A stretch of DNA of 64,000 nt from CAIMFV01 sp040757715 (GCA_040757715.1 JBFLWS010000005.1:124001-188000); one strand, 5' to 3'. Shown: positions 34,327-43,239, counted from the stretch's first letter. Numbers and translations: made by a program. The notes: a model not told the origin generated them from the sequence alone.

Positions 34327-35247
34327 ATGAGCGCATCGAAACCTGGTCTTCTGCAGGATCTGGCCTGGCGGCTACAGGCGGCGGGCTATGTGGCCGCCGA
34401 GCAGCTGGTGCGCGTCTTTCCGGTAGACTGGGTGTCGGACTTCGGCGGTTGGGTGTTCCGCCATCTCGGCCCGCTCACCTCCTCGCAGAAGGTGGTGGAT
34501 CGCAATCTGCGCCTGGCCTTCCCCGACCTCGACCCCGAGGCCAAGGCCAAGATCGTGGCCGAGCAGTGGGACCAGCTGGGCCGCACCTTCATCGAGTTCT
34601 TCATCAACGATCGCCTCACCCCGGCCTCGGGGCGGGTGGAGGTGGTGAACGCCGAGCGCCTCGATGAGATCGCCAAGTCGGGCAAGCCGGTGGTGTTCGT
34701 GTCCGGCCATTTCTCCAACTGGGAGATCATGCCGCTGGTGATCGTCCAGTCGGGCGTGCCCTGCGAGATGACCTATCGCGCCGCCAACAACCCCTATGTG
34801 GACAAGCTGATCCGTGACGCCCGCGCCCGCTATGGGGTGAAGCTGTTCGCCCCCAAGGGCTCGGACGGCTCGCGCGAATTGCTGGCCGGCATGAAGGAAG
34901 GCCGGTCGGTGGCGCTGATGAATGATCAGAAGTTCAACGGCGGCGCCGCCTTGCCCTTCATGGGACACCTCGCCCACACCGCCGTGGCCCCCACCCGCCT
35001 CGCCCTGCGCTTCGACACGGTGTTGCAGCCCATGTCGGTGCAGCGCACCAAGGGGGCGCATTTCCGCGTGGTGGTGCACGAGCCCATCAGCCTCGACAAC
35101 ACCGGCCATCGCGACGCGGACCTCAAGGCGGGGGTCGAGAAGGTGAACGCCTTCATGGAGGCGCGCCTGCGCGAGGCGCCCAGCCAGTGGTTCTGGGTGC
35201 ACCGGCGCTGGTCCAACGAGGCCTACGCCAGCTTGAAAGCGTCTTAA
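34327..35247 (+). CDS. Lipid A biosynthesis acyltransferase (LpxL/HtrB family)
   Basis: The 306-residue protein matches the LpxL/LpxM lysophospholipid-acyltransferase family that adds secondary acyl chains to lipid A at the inner membrane. The catalytic H-x4-E motif is HFSNWE (His128, Glu133). A downstream DQKFNGGAALPFMG block and WFWVHRRWSNE end, both characteristic, are present. It overlaps the 3' end of the response regulator on the other strand by 4 bp. Which acyl chain it transfers cannot be read from the sequence. Confidence 0.9.
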   Translation: MSASKPGLLQDLAWRLQAAGYVAAEQLVRVFPVDWVSDFGGWVFRHLGPLTSSQKVVDRNLRLAFPDLDPEAKAKIVAEQWDQLGRTFIEFFINDRLTPASGRVEVVNAERLDEIAKSGKPVVFVSGHFSNWEIMPLVIVQSGVPCEMTYRAANNPYVDKLIRDARARYGVKLFAPKGSDGSRELLAGMKEGRSVALMNDQKFNGGAALPFMGHLAHTAVAPTRLALRFDTVLQPMSVQRTKGAHFRVVVHEPISLDNTGHRDADLKAGVEKVNAFMEARLREAPSQWFWVHRRWSNEAYASLKAS

Positions 35248-35762
35248 TCCTCGTCGTCGAGGGCGAAGGTCCCGCCGTCCGCCGCCCGCCGCCAGGGGCC
35301 TTCATAGGCAGGGTCGGCGCGTCGGCGCCGGTCCGGGCCGAAAAAGGTGGGGGTGCGGATGAACGGCCGCGGGCGGAAGATCACGGCGTTCACGCGATCG
35401 ATCACCGCTTTGGCGGTCAGCGGCTTGGCGATGAACTCGGTGACGCCCGCATCACGGGCCTCCATCACGCGCCAGCGCTCGGAGTGACCGGTGATCATGA
35501 TGATCGGCAAGTAGGGATTGATGGTGTGCTCGCCATTGCGCACCAGACGCGTAAATTCTACCCCGTCGACGGGCTGCATCTTGAAATCAGCGAGTGCGAA
35601 GTCGATGGGATGCTCCTTAAGATAGCGTAGAGCCTGCATTCCATCGTTGGCTTCAATGATTTCGCGGATGCCAATGCCCGACAATATTGTCGACATGATC
35701 GCCCGCATATGCTGGTTATCTTCAATAATTAGAACGCGCAGCGACGCAATGCCGTCGACCAT
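35244..35762 (-). CDS. Single-domain response regulator with short C-terminal extension
   Basis: The receiver domain has the acidic pair in IIEDNQHMR, phospho-acceptor Asp59 in ADFKMQPVDG, the Thr in MITGHSE and Lys in FIAKPLTAKAV. After the domain comes a short conserved region (VNAVIFRPRPFIRTPTFFGPDRRRR) of a type found in many alphaproteobacterial small regulators, then an acidic tail. No DNA-binding domain is visible. The partner kinase is not in the window. Confidence 0.88.
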   Translation of the reverse strand: MVDGIASLRVLIIEDNQHMRAIMSTILSGIGIREIIEANDGMQALRYLKEHPIDFALADFKMQPVDGVEFTRLVRNGEHTINPYLPIIMITGHSERWRVMEARDAGVTEFIAKPLTAKAVIDRVNAVIFRPRPFIRTPTFFGPDRRRRADPAYEGPWRRAADGGTFALDDED

Positions 35763-35909
35763 AACTCGATCCCAATTGTAGATTGACGATCAGCGAGGCA
35801 GCCAGGCGGGATGAGTATTCGATCGAGGCCCTGGAGTGCGTACGCTGGGACACCCATACCAGTTTTTTGGACGCACTCAACCTCCCCAGTCTTTACCGAT
35901 GGTCGCAAG

Positions 35910-36755
35910 CTAAATGCGCACGGCGGGGCCGAGCATCAGGCTCGGGTCCATGTGTCGACCGCGCCAGGTCTGACGCCAGCACAGGTGCGGGCCGGTGGCG
36001 CGCCCCTTATGACCCACCGCGCCGATGACCTGCGCCTGCTCCACCCGTTGACCGACTGCGACATCCTGACGCGACTGGTGCAGAAACATCCCGATCACCC
36101 CCTGGCCGTGATCGATGAGGGTGAGGCCGCCCTCGAACCACATGTCCGGCTCGGCCAGCACCACCCGTCCTCCCGCCGGCGCGCGGATGGGCGTCCCCTC
36201 GGGCGCAGCGAGGTCGACGCCGTAGTGGGGCGTCTTGGGCACGCCGTTCAAGATGCGCTGCGGCCCGAACCTGGAGGTGCGGATGGCGTTCTCCACCGGG
36301 AGAATATAGCCACGGGCGTAGTCGTCAGCGGGCTCCACGTGGGCCAGGGCCGCCTGCTTCTTGGCAAGTTCGGCCTTGATGCGGGAGAGGAGGGCGGGGT
36401 CGGAGGGCTCCACCTGGTCCGGCGGCAGGCCGTTGATGGCCTGAACATCGTAGGCGACCTTCTCGATGGTCAGGCGTTCGACGACATCGCCCACGGAAAG
36501 GACCGCCTCCGGCCCCTCGTCGCGGTCGAAGCCGACGATGAAGCGCCCGGCGGGGGAGACCTCGGTCACCGCCTGACCGTTCAGCAGCACCGCCGCGCCC
36601 GGCGCCGCTTGGCCCAGCACGAAGCCGCCCTGCATGGGCCGTCCGCGTAATTTGAGAGGTGAGGCCGTCGCCAGGGCCGGCGCAGCTACGAGGCCGAAGG
36701 CCAGGCCCGCCAACGCCGCGCGGCGATCTATTTGCGGCCGGAACGCGTACGCCAT
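35910..36755 (-). CDS. M23 family peptidoglycan endopeptidase, HLC variant
   Basis: The 281-residue exported protein has a twin-arginine-like signal (RRAALAGLAFGLVAAPALA), a beta-rich N-terminal domain (GRPMQGGFVLGQAAPGAAVLLNG) and a LytM domain. Zinc ligands HYGVD are normal and the catalytic-region His (GMFLHQS) is present, but the HxH motif reads HLCW, so a cysteine takes the place of the final zinc-binding histidine. Similar HLCWR motifs appear in alphaproteobacterial homologues as I recall them, so this is probably a functional variant. The start ATG 36755 overlaps the end of the DUF2093 gene by 28 bp. Confidence 0.85.
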   Translation of the reverse strand: MAYAFRPQIDRRAALAGLAFGLVAAPALATASPLKLRGRPMQGGFVLGQAAPGAAVLLNGQAVTEVSPAGRFIVGFDRDEGPEAVLSVGDVVERLTIEKVAYDVQAINGLPPDQVEPSDPALLSRIKAELAKKQAALAHVEPADDYARGYILPVENAIRTSRFGPQRILNGVPKTPHYGVDLAAPEGTPIRAPAGGRVVLAEPDMWFEGGLTLIDHGQGVIGMFLHQSRQDVAVGQRVEQAQVIGAVGHKGRATGPHLCWRQTWRGRHMDPSLMLGPAVRI

Positions 36756-36949
36756 GCCGCATAGGCCTCCTTGGGGCCGGCATAGGCCTCCTGGGCCTCG
36801 GGGTCCCAGTAGCGCAGGGCGTCCAGCGGAATCTTGCGGCCGCTGATCGCGCACAGCACGTGGTCGCCCGGCTTCAACACGGCGAATTCGCCATCGCCAT
36901 AGTGCACCGTGGCGAGGCCGGCGGGGTTGCTGCGGTCCATTGCGTTCAT
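36728..36949 (-). CDS. DUF2093 family protein
   Basis: The 73-residue protein has the DUF2093 layout: an N-terminal MDRSNPAGLATVHYGDGEFAVLKPG stretch, then a GRKIPLDALRYWDPEAQEAY segment. The family is small, alphaproteobacterial and has no known role. Its 3' end overlaps the start of the M23 peptidase by 28 bp, so the pair is likely co-transcribed. Confidence 0.85.
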   Translation of the reverse strand: MNAMDRSNPAGLATVHYGDGEFAVLKPGDHVLCAISGRKIPLDALRYWDPEAQEAYAGPKEAYAAWRTRSGRK

Positions 36950-37001
36950 GGCCCAAAGGTAGCGAACCTTGGGCCTTTGCGAAAGACCGCGAGGCGTTCG
37001 C

Positions 37002-37967
37002 TCACGCCGCCGTGTGCTGGCGCTGCTCCTCCACCCGCTTCAGCCAGGCCTCGCGCCAGTAGAGGGTGTTGGCGCGCGGGCAGTTCTTCACGCAGAGGCC
37101 TCGGCAGGTGACGTCCTTCAGGGCCACGGTGTTGGAAAGCTTCACCATGCGCCCGGACTCCTCAAGGATGATCTTGCGCACGGAGAAGTCCACTTCGAAG
37201 CGCTTGCCCACATAGGGCATCATGTCGGGTTCGAAGGAGAGGCCCTGGTTCTTGCCGGTGGGATCGAGGGTGGTGACAATCTCCTCCGGGGCGCGGATCT
37301 CCACCCATTCGCCGGCTTGCAGGCCAAGATCGCCCTTGGGGCCCTTTGTGGCGTTACCCACCAGTTGGCCGAGCTCAGGCAGGCCCATGAGCCCGCGCAC
37401 GCGGTTGATGGCCGTGCGCTTCAGAATGTCGAGAAAGCCCAGGAGCGTGAGTTCGCCATGGCGCACTTCGCGCACCAGCGGGGCGAGGTTCCACTTGGCG
37501 AGATGACCCGTGGCGCGGGCCAGGGCCGTGGACTGGCAGTGATAGAAGCCCTCAGGCGTCTTCACCGGGGCGAGGCCTTCCGCCGACACCGTGCGGATCA
37601 GGGTGTGCACCTGGGCGGTCTTGGCGTCGGCCACCGGCTTCAGCCAGGCCTCCTTCCAGAAGATCAGGCAGTTGCGCTGGCAGCCGTCGTGCTCTGCGCC
37701 CTTGCAGCGCGCCTCTTCGAGCAGCACCGTGCCGGACATCTGGCGCAGGCCATGGCCCTCCACGCAGGTCTTCTCGGCCCGGCGGAACACCTTCAGCCGC
37801 TCGCCGCAGAAGGCGGCCATTTCCGGCATGAAGGGCAGGTCCTCATAGGCGCCGTCGGCGTCGAGGGTGGCGCGGATATCATCGAGGCTCTTCACCTCCA
37901 CCAGATCGCCGGCGAAAAACTGGGGCGCGGGGGCTTTGCTCATCGCTGGGCTCATCGCTGGGCTCAT
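37002..37967 (-). CDS. Duplicated Cys-rich domain protein of unknown function
   Basis: The 321-residue protein consists of two copies of a domain of about 120 residues separated by a linker. Each copy runs GDLVEVKS.. or GEWVEIRA.., then a LPFMPEM or LSFEPDM motif, a conserved C/V-G-x-R/F-x-V region, and ends in a Cys-rich finger just before FWKEAWLKP (copy 1, cysteines in CKGAEHDGCQRNC) or YWREAWLKR (copy 2, cysteines in CRGLCVKNC). A metal-binding or Fe-S role is plausible. The family is widespread but I know of no function. Three in-frame ATGs (37967, 37955, 37943) arise from a 12-bp tandem repeat. It starts 2 bp after the FAD oxidoreductase stop. Confidence 0.6.
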   Translation of the reverse strand: MSPAMSPAMSKAPAPQFFAGDLVEVKSLDDIRATLDADGAYEDLPFMPEMAAFCGERLKVFRRAEKTCVEGHGLRQMSGTVLLEEARCKGAEHDGCQRNCLIFWKEAWLKPVADAKTAQVHTLIRTVSAEGLAPVKTPEGFYHCQSTALARATGHLAKWNLAPLVREVRHGELTLLGFLDILKRTAINRVRGLMGLPELGQLVGNATKGPKGDLGLQAGEWVEIRAPEEIVTTLDPTGKNQGLSFEPDMMPYVGKRFEVDFSVRKIILEESGRMVKLSNTVALKDVTCRGLCVKNCPRANTLYWREAWLKRVEEQRQHTAA

Positions 37968-37968
37968 C

Positions 37969-39168
37969 TCAGGCGCTCTTCTTCAGGGGATAGGCGGCGG
38001 GGCGGCGGCCGGCGGCCATGCCCGACAAGGTGGTGCGGGCGAGGCGCGCATGGCGCTTCACCTTGGCCATGAAGCTGAGGGCGAGGCCGGTGTCGCGCTG
38101 GCTCTCAGCCATGCGCGCGGCGTTGGCGTCGCAGGCCTGTTTCACCGGGTCGGCGTAATAGCGGGCGATCTTTTCCGCCGCCATGCCCGGGGTGGCCAGC
38201 CACTCCGGAATATGCAGTTCGCAAAGCTGGCTCACATCGGTGAGGAGGCGCGTCACGCCGGTGCCGGTGGAGGGGCAGGAGGCGCGGAAAGCATCGCCCA
38301 CCAGCACCGCGCCGTCGCGCACCTGGCCTTCCACCTCGTAGAGATCCACGAGATGCAGTTCTGCGGCGCGCAGCGATTCCACCGGACCGACCAGGTCGAG
38401 CAGGCCTGGCGCCAGGGCGGCGAGACCGGCCAAGGGGTCCTTGCGCACCGCGACGATGCGCGGGTCGTCCAGACCGCGGAAGCTGAACAGGTTGACCCGC
38501 AGCGCGCCCTCCATGGGGAAGAGGCTGGCGAAGGCCACGCCCTCGCCTACCCGGGCGCCCTGGTGGATCATGGCCTCGAAGGGGAAATCATAGCCGTCGG
38601 TGCGCGCGAGGCTGACCCCAACGCACACCGAATGGGCCGGGCGCAGCAGCTTGCGACGGACGCCAAGCCCGGCGCGAAGCTTTTCAGCGCCTCCCGTGGC
38701 GAGCACGATGAGCCGGGCGTCGATGCGACGACCATCGGCGAGCAGGACGCTTTGCCTATCCGGACCCGCGCGCAGTTCGTCCACGCGCGCGACAATGAAA
38801 TTGGCTTCCTTGGGCAGGGCCTCGCGGACCGCATTGACCATGGTCTCATAGCGGACCCCGAGCTCCGCCACCGGGCGTCGATCAGCGACCTTGGCGCCTA
38901 CTGCCATGTCGACGCTGGCGTAGGGCGCGCCGATCGCGCGCACCACATCGCCGAGCTGTAGCGAATCGAGCAACTCCAGTTGGTCGGCGGTGAGTTTTTC
39001 GCAACGGAACGCCGAGGGATATTGAGCGCGCAGATCGATGACGGCGGTGGAGACGCCCTTGCGTGTCAAAATGTGCGCCGCGACGGCGCCCGCCATGCCG
39101 CCGCCGACAATGGCCACGTCCACCGACAGGACGCCTAATTCGTTGCGGACCCCATTATCCTGGACCAT
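37969..39168 (-). CDS. FAD-dependent oxidoreductase, geranylgeranyl-reductase/halogenase-like
   Basis: The 399-residue flavoprotein opens with the dinucleotide-binding motif VDVAIVGGGMAGAVAAHIL, has a second ARLIVLATGG strand, and a late GAVLVGDAFRASCPSTGTGVTRLL motif, which is the conserved GD-plus-PxxGxG segment of the p-hydroxybenzoate-hydroxylase/geranylgeranyl-reductase superfamily. No tryptophan-halogenase WxWxIP motif is visible. The ATG at 39168 is chosen from the start of the Rossmann fold. It is the first gene of a two-gene operon with the Cys-rich protein. The substrate is unknown; the pair may act in a pigment, lipid or secondary-metabolite pathway. Confidence 0.78.
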   Translation of the reverse strand: MVQDNGVRNELGVLSVDVAIVGGGMAGAVAAHILTRKGVSTAVIDLRAQYPSAFRCEKLTADQLELLDSLQLGDVVRAIGAPYASVDMAVGAKVADRRPVAELGVRYETMVNAVREALPKEANFIVARVDELRAGPDRQSVLLADGRRIDARLIVLATGGAEKLRAGLGVRRKLLRPAHSVCVGVSLARTDGYDFPFEAMIHQGARVGEGVAFASLFPMEGALRVNLFSFRGLDDPRIVAVRKDPLAGLAALAPGLLDLVGPVESLRAAELHLVDLYEVEGQVRDGAVLVGDAFRASCPSTGTGVTRLLTDVSQLCELHIPEWLATPGMAAEKIARYYADPVKQACDANAARMAESQRDTGLALSFMAKVKRHARLARTTLSGMAAGRRPAAYPLKKSA

Positions 39169-39324
39169 GACCCTGCGCCTCTCGCCCAAATCGTGCCGGA
39201 ACGGATCAAGTTCCGTTCGCTCGGATGGGGAAAAGCAAAGGTCGGGCCGTGGCGAGGGGTTCGCTGACACCATTCGCGCGGCGGAAGCTTGTGGCGTTGG
39301 CATCCACGACGAGGAGCGCACTAC

Positions 39325-39441
39325 TCTCTGGCCTCTCCCCCTTGAAGGGGGAGAGCTCGGGAGAGGGGGTGGTCCAGCCGGACGGCTCGCTGCGCTCGTC
39401 CCCCCCATCCCCGGCCCTTCCCCCTCCAGGGGGAAGGGGGC
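39325..39441 (-). repeat. Intergenic double-hairpin repeat, family A, copy 3 (inverted)
   Basis: It has the same two hairpins and linker as copy 1 but in reverse orientation: CTCTCCCCCTT/AAGGGGGAGAG first, then GGTCCAGCCGGACGGCTCGC, then CCCTTCCCCC/GGGGGAAGGG. The right end lies directly against the epmB stop codon, so it may also serve as its 3' structure. Confidence 0.88.
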
Positions 39442-40533
39442 TTACAGCGCCTCCGGGAACGGGCTGGGTTCCGCTTGCGAGCGGGATTTTACGGATTGGA
39501 AGCCGGCAACGGGATGCGCCCCGCCCCAGGGGTCGGTGATCTCGGCAAGGTCTGGCGACAGATAGTTCGGTCCCACCGGCGACTTGCCGTGCCCGCCGGG
39601 GATGTCGAGGATCAGGGTGGGCTGGCAGAGGCCCGAATAGCGCCCGCGCAGGGCGCGCATGATCTCTTGCGCCTCGGCCAGGCTTACGCGGAAATGGCCG
39701 GTGCCAGGGGCGAGGTCGGTGAAGTTCAGGTGGTAGGGCTTGATGCGGGTCTCGACGAAGCCGCGCATGAGAGCGCCCAGCACGTCGGGGTCGTCATTCA
39801 CCCCCTTCAGCAGCACCGTCTGGCTGACCATGGGAATCCCCGCGTCGATAAGCTTGGCGCAGGCGGCGCGGGCGGCGGGGGTCAGCTCGCGCGGGTGATT
39901 GGCGTGCAGGGCCACATAAAGGGTCTTGGACGTGCTCTTTAGGGTGGCCACCAGCGCCTCAGTGACGGCGGCCGGGTCCACCGCCGGCACGCGGGTGTGC
40001 AGGCGGATCACCTTCACATGGTCGATGGGCTCCAGCGCCGCCAGGATATCGGCCAGGCGCCGGGGCGACAGCACCAGCGGGTCGCCGCCGGAGAGGATCA
40101 CCTCCCAGATGGCCGGGCGCTCGGCGGTGTAGTCGGCCACGCGGGCGAGGGCTTCGCCGGTGAGCGGCGGCTCGCCTCCCGGCCCCACCACCTCGCGGCG
40201 GAAACAGAAGCGGCAATAGACCGCGCAGGCGTGGGTGACCTTCAACAGCACCCGGTCGGGATAGCGGTGGATCAGGCCGGGGAGGGGGCTCTTTTCTTCG
40301 TCGCCGATGGGGTCGGCCAGCTCCTCCGGGGCGAGGGTGAGTTCGGCGAGATCGGGCAGGAACTGGCGGGCCATGGGATCGGCCGGGTCGGACCCATCCA
40401 TCAGCGCGGCCATGGCCGGGGTCACCGCCACCGCATAGCGCTCGGCCACGGGGGCGAGCGCGGCGGCGCGCTCGGCGTCCAGGAGGCCGGCGGCGGCGAG
40501 GGCGGGGAGGGTGCGAAGGGTGGGGTCGGCCAT
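39442..40533 (-). CDS. epmB: EF-P (R)-beta-lysine pathway aminomutase EpmB
   Basis: EpmB is a radical-SAM lysine 2,3-aminomutase that makes (R)-beta-lysine for attachment to elongation factor P. The CxxxCxxC iron-sulfur motif is CAVYCRFC (Cys103, Cys107, Cys110). Downstream motifs EVILSGGDPL, HTRVPAVDP and NFTDLAPGTGHFR match the aminomutase/PLP-binding family. ATG 40533 is preferred over TTG 40542. It follows epmA with about a dozen bases between and ends against a family A repeat. Confidence 0.93.
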   Translation of the reverse strand: MADPTLRTLPALAAAGLLDAERAAALAPVAERYAVAVTPAMAALMDGSDPADPMARQFLPDLAELTLAPEELADPIGDEEKSPLPGLIHRYPDRVLLKVTHACAVYCRFCFRREVVGPGGEPPLTGEALARVADYTAERPAIWEVILSGGDPLVLSPRRLADILAALEPIDHVKVIRLHTRVPAVDPAAVTEALVATLKSTSKTLYVALHANHPRELTPAARAACAKLIDAGIPMVSQTVLLKGVNDDPDVLGALMRGFVETRIKPYHLNFTDLAPGTGHFRVSLAEAQEIMRALRGRYSGLCQPTLILDIPGGHGKSPVGPNYLSPDLAEITDPWGGAHPVAGFQSVKSRSQAEPSPFPEAL

Positions 40534-40544
40534 GACGCTCAAGA

Positions 40545-41642
40545 TCAGAGCGCGTCCCTATGGCGCCCCTGCGAGGAAGTCTCAAGCGGCTCGGGCACGG
40601 GGGTCCAGATCACCTGTTCGATGTGACGCGCCCCCGTGGCGAGCATCACCAGGCGATCAAAGCCCAGCGCCGCCCCGGCCGCCGGGGGCATGTGGGCGAG
40701 GGCGGCGAGCAAGTCCTCGTCGATGGGATAGCGCTCGCCATAGACCCGCGCCTTCTCGTCCATCTCGGCCTCGAAGCGGCGGCGCTGTTCGGCCGGATCG
40801 GTGAGTTCGCCAAAGGCGTTGGCCAGCTCCACCCCGCAGGCGTAGAGCTCGAAGCGCTCGGCCACGCGGGGGTCATGCGGGGTTCGGCGGGCGAGGGCGG
40901 CCTCGGCGCTGGGATACTCATAAAGAAGAGTCAGGCGCTCGCGGCCGAGGTTCGGCTCCACCTTCTCGACGATGAGGCGGCTGAAGATGTCGGCCCAGGC
41001 GTCGTCCTCCGCCACCCGCACCCCGGCGGCGCGGGCCTCCGCGGCCAAGGCGTTACGGTCCGTTGCTCCCGTCGCCTCTACCGAGGCCAGCAGATCCACC
41101 CCGGCATAGCGCTGGAACGCCTCAGCCACCGTGATCTTTTCCGGCGCCGCGAAGGGATCGATCTCCAGACCCCGAAAGCTGAAGCGCTTGGTCCCGCAGG
41201 TCTCGGCGGCGAGGGCCACCAGCTCGGCGCAGTCGGTCATCAGCTGCTGATAGGGCTCGCCCGCGCGATACCACTCCAGCATGGTGAACTCGGGATGGTG
41301 CAGGGCCCCGCGCTCGCGGTTGCGCCACACCTTGCCGAGGCTGAAGAGGCGCTGCTCCCCGGCCGAGAGCAGCTTCTTGCAGGCGAATTCCGGCGAGGTG
41401 TGCAGGTAGAGGCTCTGCGAGGGCCCGCCCAACACCTCCAGTTCGGTCTTGAAGCCGTGCAGGTGCGCCTCGTTGCCCGGCGAGACCTGCAGGCACGCGG
41501 TCTCCACCTCCTCGAAGCCCCGCTCGGCGAAAAAGGCGCGGAAGGCGGCGCTGATGCGGTTGCGGCCGATCAGGAACGGACGACGGGCCAGATGTCGCTC
41601 GCGCGACCACCAGGGCGGCAAATCAGACAAATTCTTCCTCAT
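40545..41642 (-). CDS. epmA: EF-P lysine ligase EpmA (PoxA/GenX, LysRS-like)
   Basis: EpmA is a class II lysyl-tRNA-synthetase paralogue lacking the anticodon domain; it ligates beta-lysine to EF-P. Motif 2 is visible as GKVWRNRERGALHHPEFTMLEWY, and motif 3 as GAALGFDRLVML. The protein of about 365 residues has no N-terminal OB fold, which separates it from LysRS. The ATG at 41642 gives the family-like start MRKNLSDLPPWWS. It is divergent from efp, with 149 bp between the two starts, and upstream of epmB. Confidence 0.94.
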   Translation of the reverse strand: MRKNLSDLPPWWSRERHLARRPFLIGRNRISAAFRAFFAERGFEEVETACLQVSPGNEAHLHGFKTELEVLGGPSQSLYLHTSPEFACKKLLSAGEQRLFSLGKVWRNRERGALHHPEFTMLEWYRAGEPYQQLMTDCAELVALAAETCGTKRFSFRGLEIDPFAAPEKITVAEAFQRYAGVDLLASVEATGATDRNALAAEARAAGVRVAEDDAWADIFSRLIVEKVEPNLGRERLTLLYEYPSAEAALARRTPHDPRVAERFELYACGVELANAFGELTDPAEQRRRFEAEMDEKARVYGERYPIDEDLLAALAHMPPAAGAALGFDRLVMLATGARHIEQVIWTPVPEPLETSSQGRHRDAL

Positions 41643-41791
41643 AAAGACGAGCCATCGCCGCCCTCGGCGCTGCGTAATTCCGCAGCCGACCCCTGGCGCT
41701 TGGCGCTGGGATCGGTATAGGAGCCCACCAACCCAATTTCTACAGCATCGCCGCGCGCCTTTGGCCAGCGACGAAATCATGGACGGTCCAG

Positions 41792-42358
41792 GTGAAGGTC
41801 ATCGCCAGTTCGCTGCGCAAGGGCTCCGTCGTCGACATGGACGGCAAGCTCTACGTGGTTCTCAGCGCCGAAAACATCCACCCCGGCAAGGGCACTCCGG
41901 TGACCCAGCTGAACATGCGCCGCATCTCCGACGGGGTGAAGGTGTCGGAGCGTTATCGCACCACCGAGACCGTGGAGCGCGCCTTCGTGGACGACCGCGA
42001 GCACACTTTCCTCTACCAGGACGGCGAGGGCTATCACTTCATGAACCCGGAGACCTACGCCCAGCTGGTGGCGAGCCCGGACGTGATCGGCGACCAGGCC
42101 GCCTACCTGCAAGAAGGCATGGCGGTGATGCTTTCCACCCATAACGACATTCCCATCGCCATCGATCTGCCGCGCACCGTGGTGCTGGAAGTGGTGGACA
42201 CCGAGCCCTCCGTGAAGGGTCAGACCGCCTCTTCGTCCTACAAGCCGGCGGTGCTGTCCAACGGCACCAAGACCTCCGTGCCGCCCTACATCACCACCGG
42301 CACCCGGATTGTCATCCTCACCGAGGACGGCTCCTATCTGGAACGCGCGAAAGACTAG
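41792..42358 (+). CDS. efp: Elongation factor P
   Basis: EF-P rescues ribosomes stalled at polyproline. The 188-residue protein has the three KOW/OB domains: VIASSLRKGSVV, the loop HPGKGTP with the modifiable Lys33 (E. coli Lys34), YQDGEGYHFMNPETY, and the C-terminal PRTVVLEVVDTEPSVKGQTAS. Translation starts at GTG 41792. The divergently transcribed epmA-epmB genes supply the beta-lysine modification; EpmC, the hydroxylase, is not in the window. FtsZ, with a Pro-rich linker, and the poly-Pro antitoxin are possible clients. Confidence 0.97.
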   Translation: MKVIASSLRKGSVVDMDGKLYVVLSAENIHPGKGTPVTQLNMRRISDGVKVSERYRTTETVERAFVDDREHTFLYQDGEGYHFMNPETYAQLVASPDVIGDQAAYLQEGMAVMLSTHNDIPIAIDLPRTVVLEVVDTEPSVKGQTASSSYKPAVLSNGTKTSVPPYITTGTRIVILTEDGSYLERAKD

Positions 42359-42378
42359 ACTTCGGCTGGAGTTTCCTG

Positions 42379-43239
42379 TTGAGCGCCATTCAGACGGTCA
42401 TCGACATTCTCGACCTCGAGCCCATCGAGGTGAATCTCTTCCGCGGCCAGACGCCGCTGGAAGAGCGCGACCATCGGCGCATCTATGGCGGGCAGGTGAT
42501 CGCCCAGGCGCTGAAGGCCGCCTACATGACCGTGGAGGGCCGGCCCTGCCATTCGCTGCAGGCCTATTTCATCCGCCCGGGCGACCCCAAGGCGCCGGTG
42601 CTCTATGAAGTGGAGCGCTCCCGCGAGGGCCGCTCCTTCACCACCCGCCGGGTGATCGCCATTCAGCACGGCGAGCAGATCCTCAACCTCGCCGCCTCGT
42701 TCCACACGCCCGAGCCTGGCTACGACCATCAGACGCCGATCCCGGCCACGCCCTCGGCCGAGGCGACGCCCACCGAGCGCGAGCGGCTGGACAGCGCCGG
42801 GCGCGACCTCACCGAGGCGATGAAGGAACTGGCCACCCGCGACCGGGCCATCGAGATTCGCCGGCTCGATCCCATCGACTGGCATCACCCGGTAAAGGCC
42901 GCGCCGGAGCACAAGATCTGGTTCCGCGCCTCGGGCGAGGCGGGGGATGATCCGGTGCTGAACCAGTGCCTCCTCGCCTACGCCAGCGACATGACCCTGC
43001 TCTCCACCTGCGCCCGGCCGCATGGGGAAAGCTGGTTCACCGGGCTGCAGATGGCCAGCCTCGACCACGTCTTGTGGTTCCATCGCCCGAGCCGCATCCG
43101 CGACTGGCACCTCTATGTGATGGACAGCCCCTCGGCCAGCGCCGCCCGCGGCTTCAACCGCGGCTCCATCTACACCGCCGATGGGACCCTGGTGGCCAGC
43201 GCCGCCCAGGAAGGTCTGATCCGCCCGCCGCGTCGGTAA
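42379..43239 (+). CDS. tesB: Acyl-CoA thioesterase II
   Basis: TesB is a double-hotdog thioesterase that hydrolyses medium- and long-chain acyl-CoAs. The 286-residue protein opens IDILDLEPIEVNLFRGQTP, with RIYGGQVIAQALKAA, HSLQAYFIRPGD, and in the second half FRASGEAGDDPVLNQCLLAYASDMTLL and SLDHVLWFHRP, all family landmarks. It starts at TTG 42379, 20 bp after efp; a promoter in this gap is unlikely, so co-transcription with efp is probable. Confidence 0.93.
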   Translation: MSAIQTVIDILDLEPIEVNLFRGQTPLEERDHRRIYGGQVIAQALKAAYMTVEGRPCHSLQAYFIRPGDPKAPVLYEVERSREGRSFTTRRVIAIQHGEQILNLAASFHTPEPGYDHQTPIPATPSAEATPTERERLDSAGRDLTEAMKELATRDRAIEIRRLDPIDWHHPVKAAPEHKIWFRASGEAGDDPVLNQCLLAYASDMTLLSTCARPHGESWFTGLQMASLDHVLWFHRPSRIRDWHLYVMDSPSASAARGFNRGSIYTADGTLVASAAQEGLIRPPRR

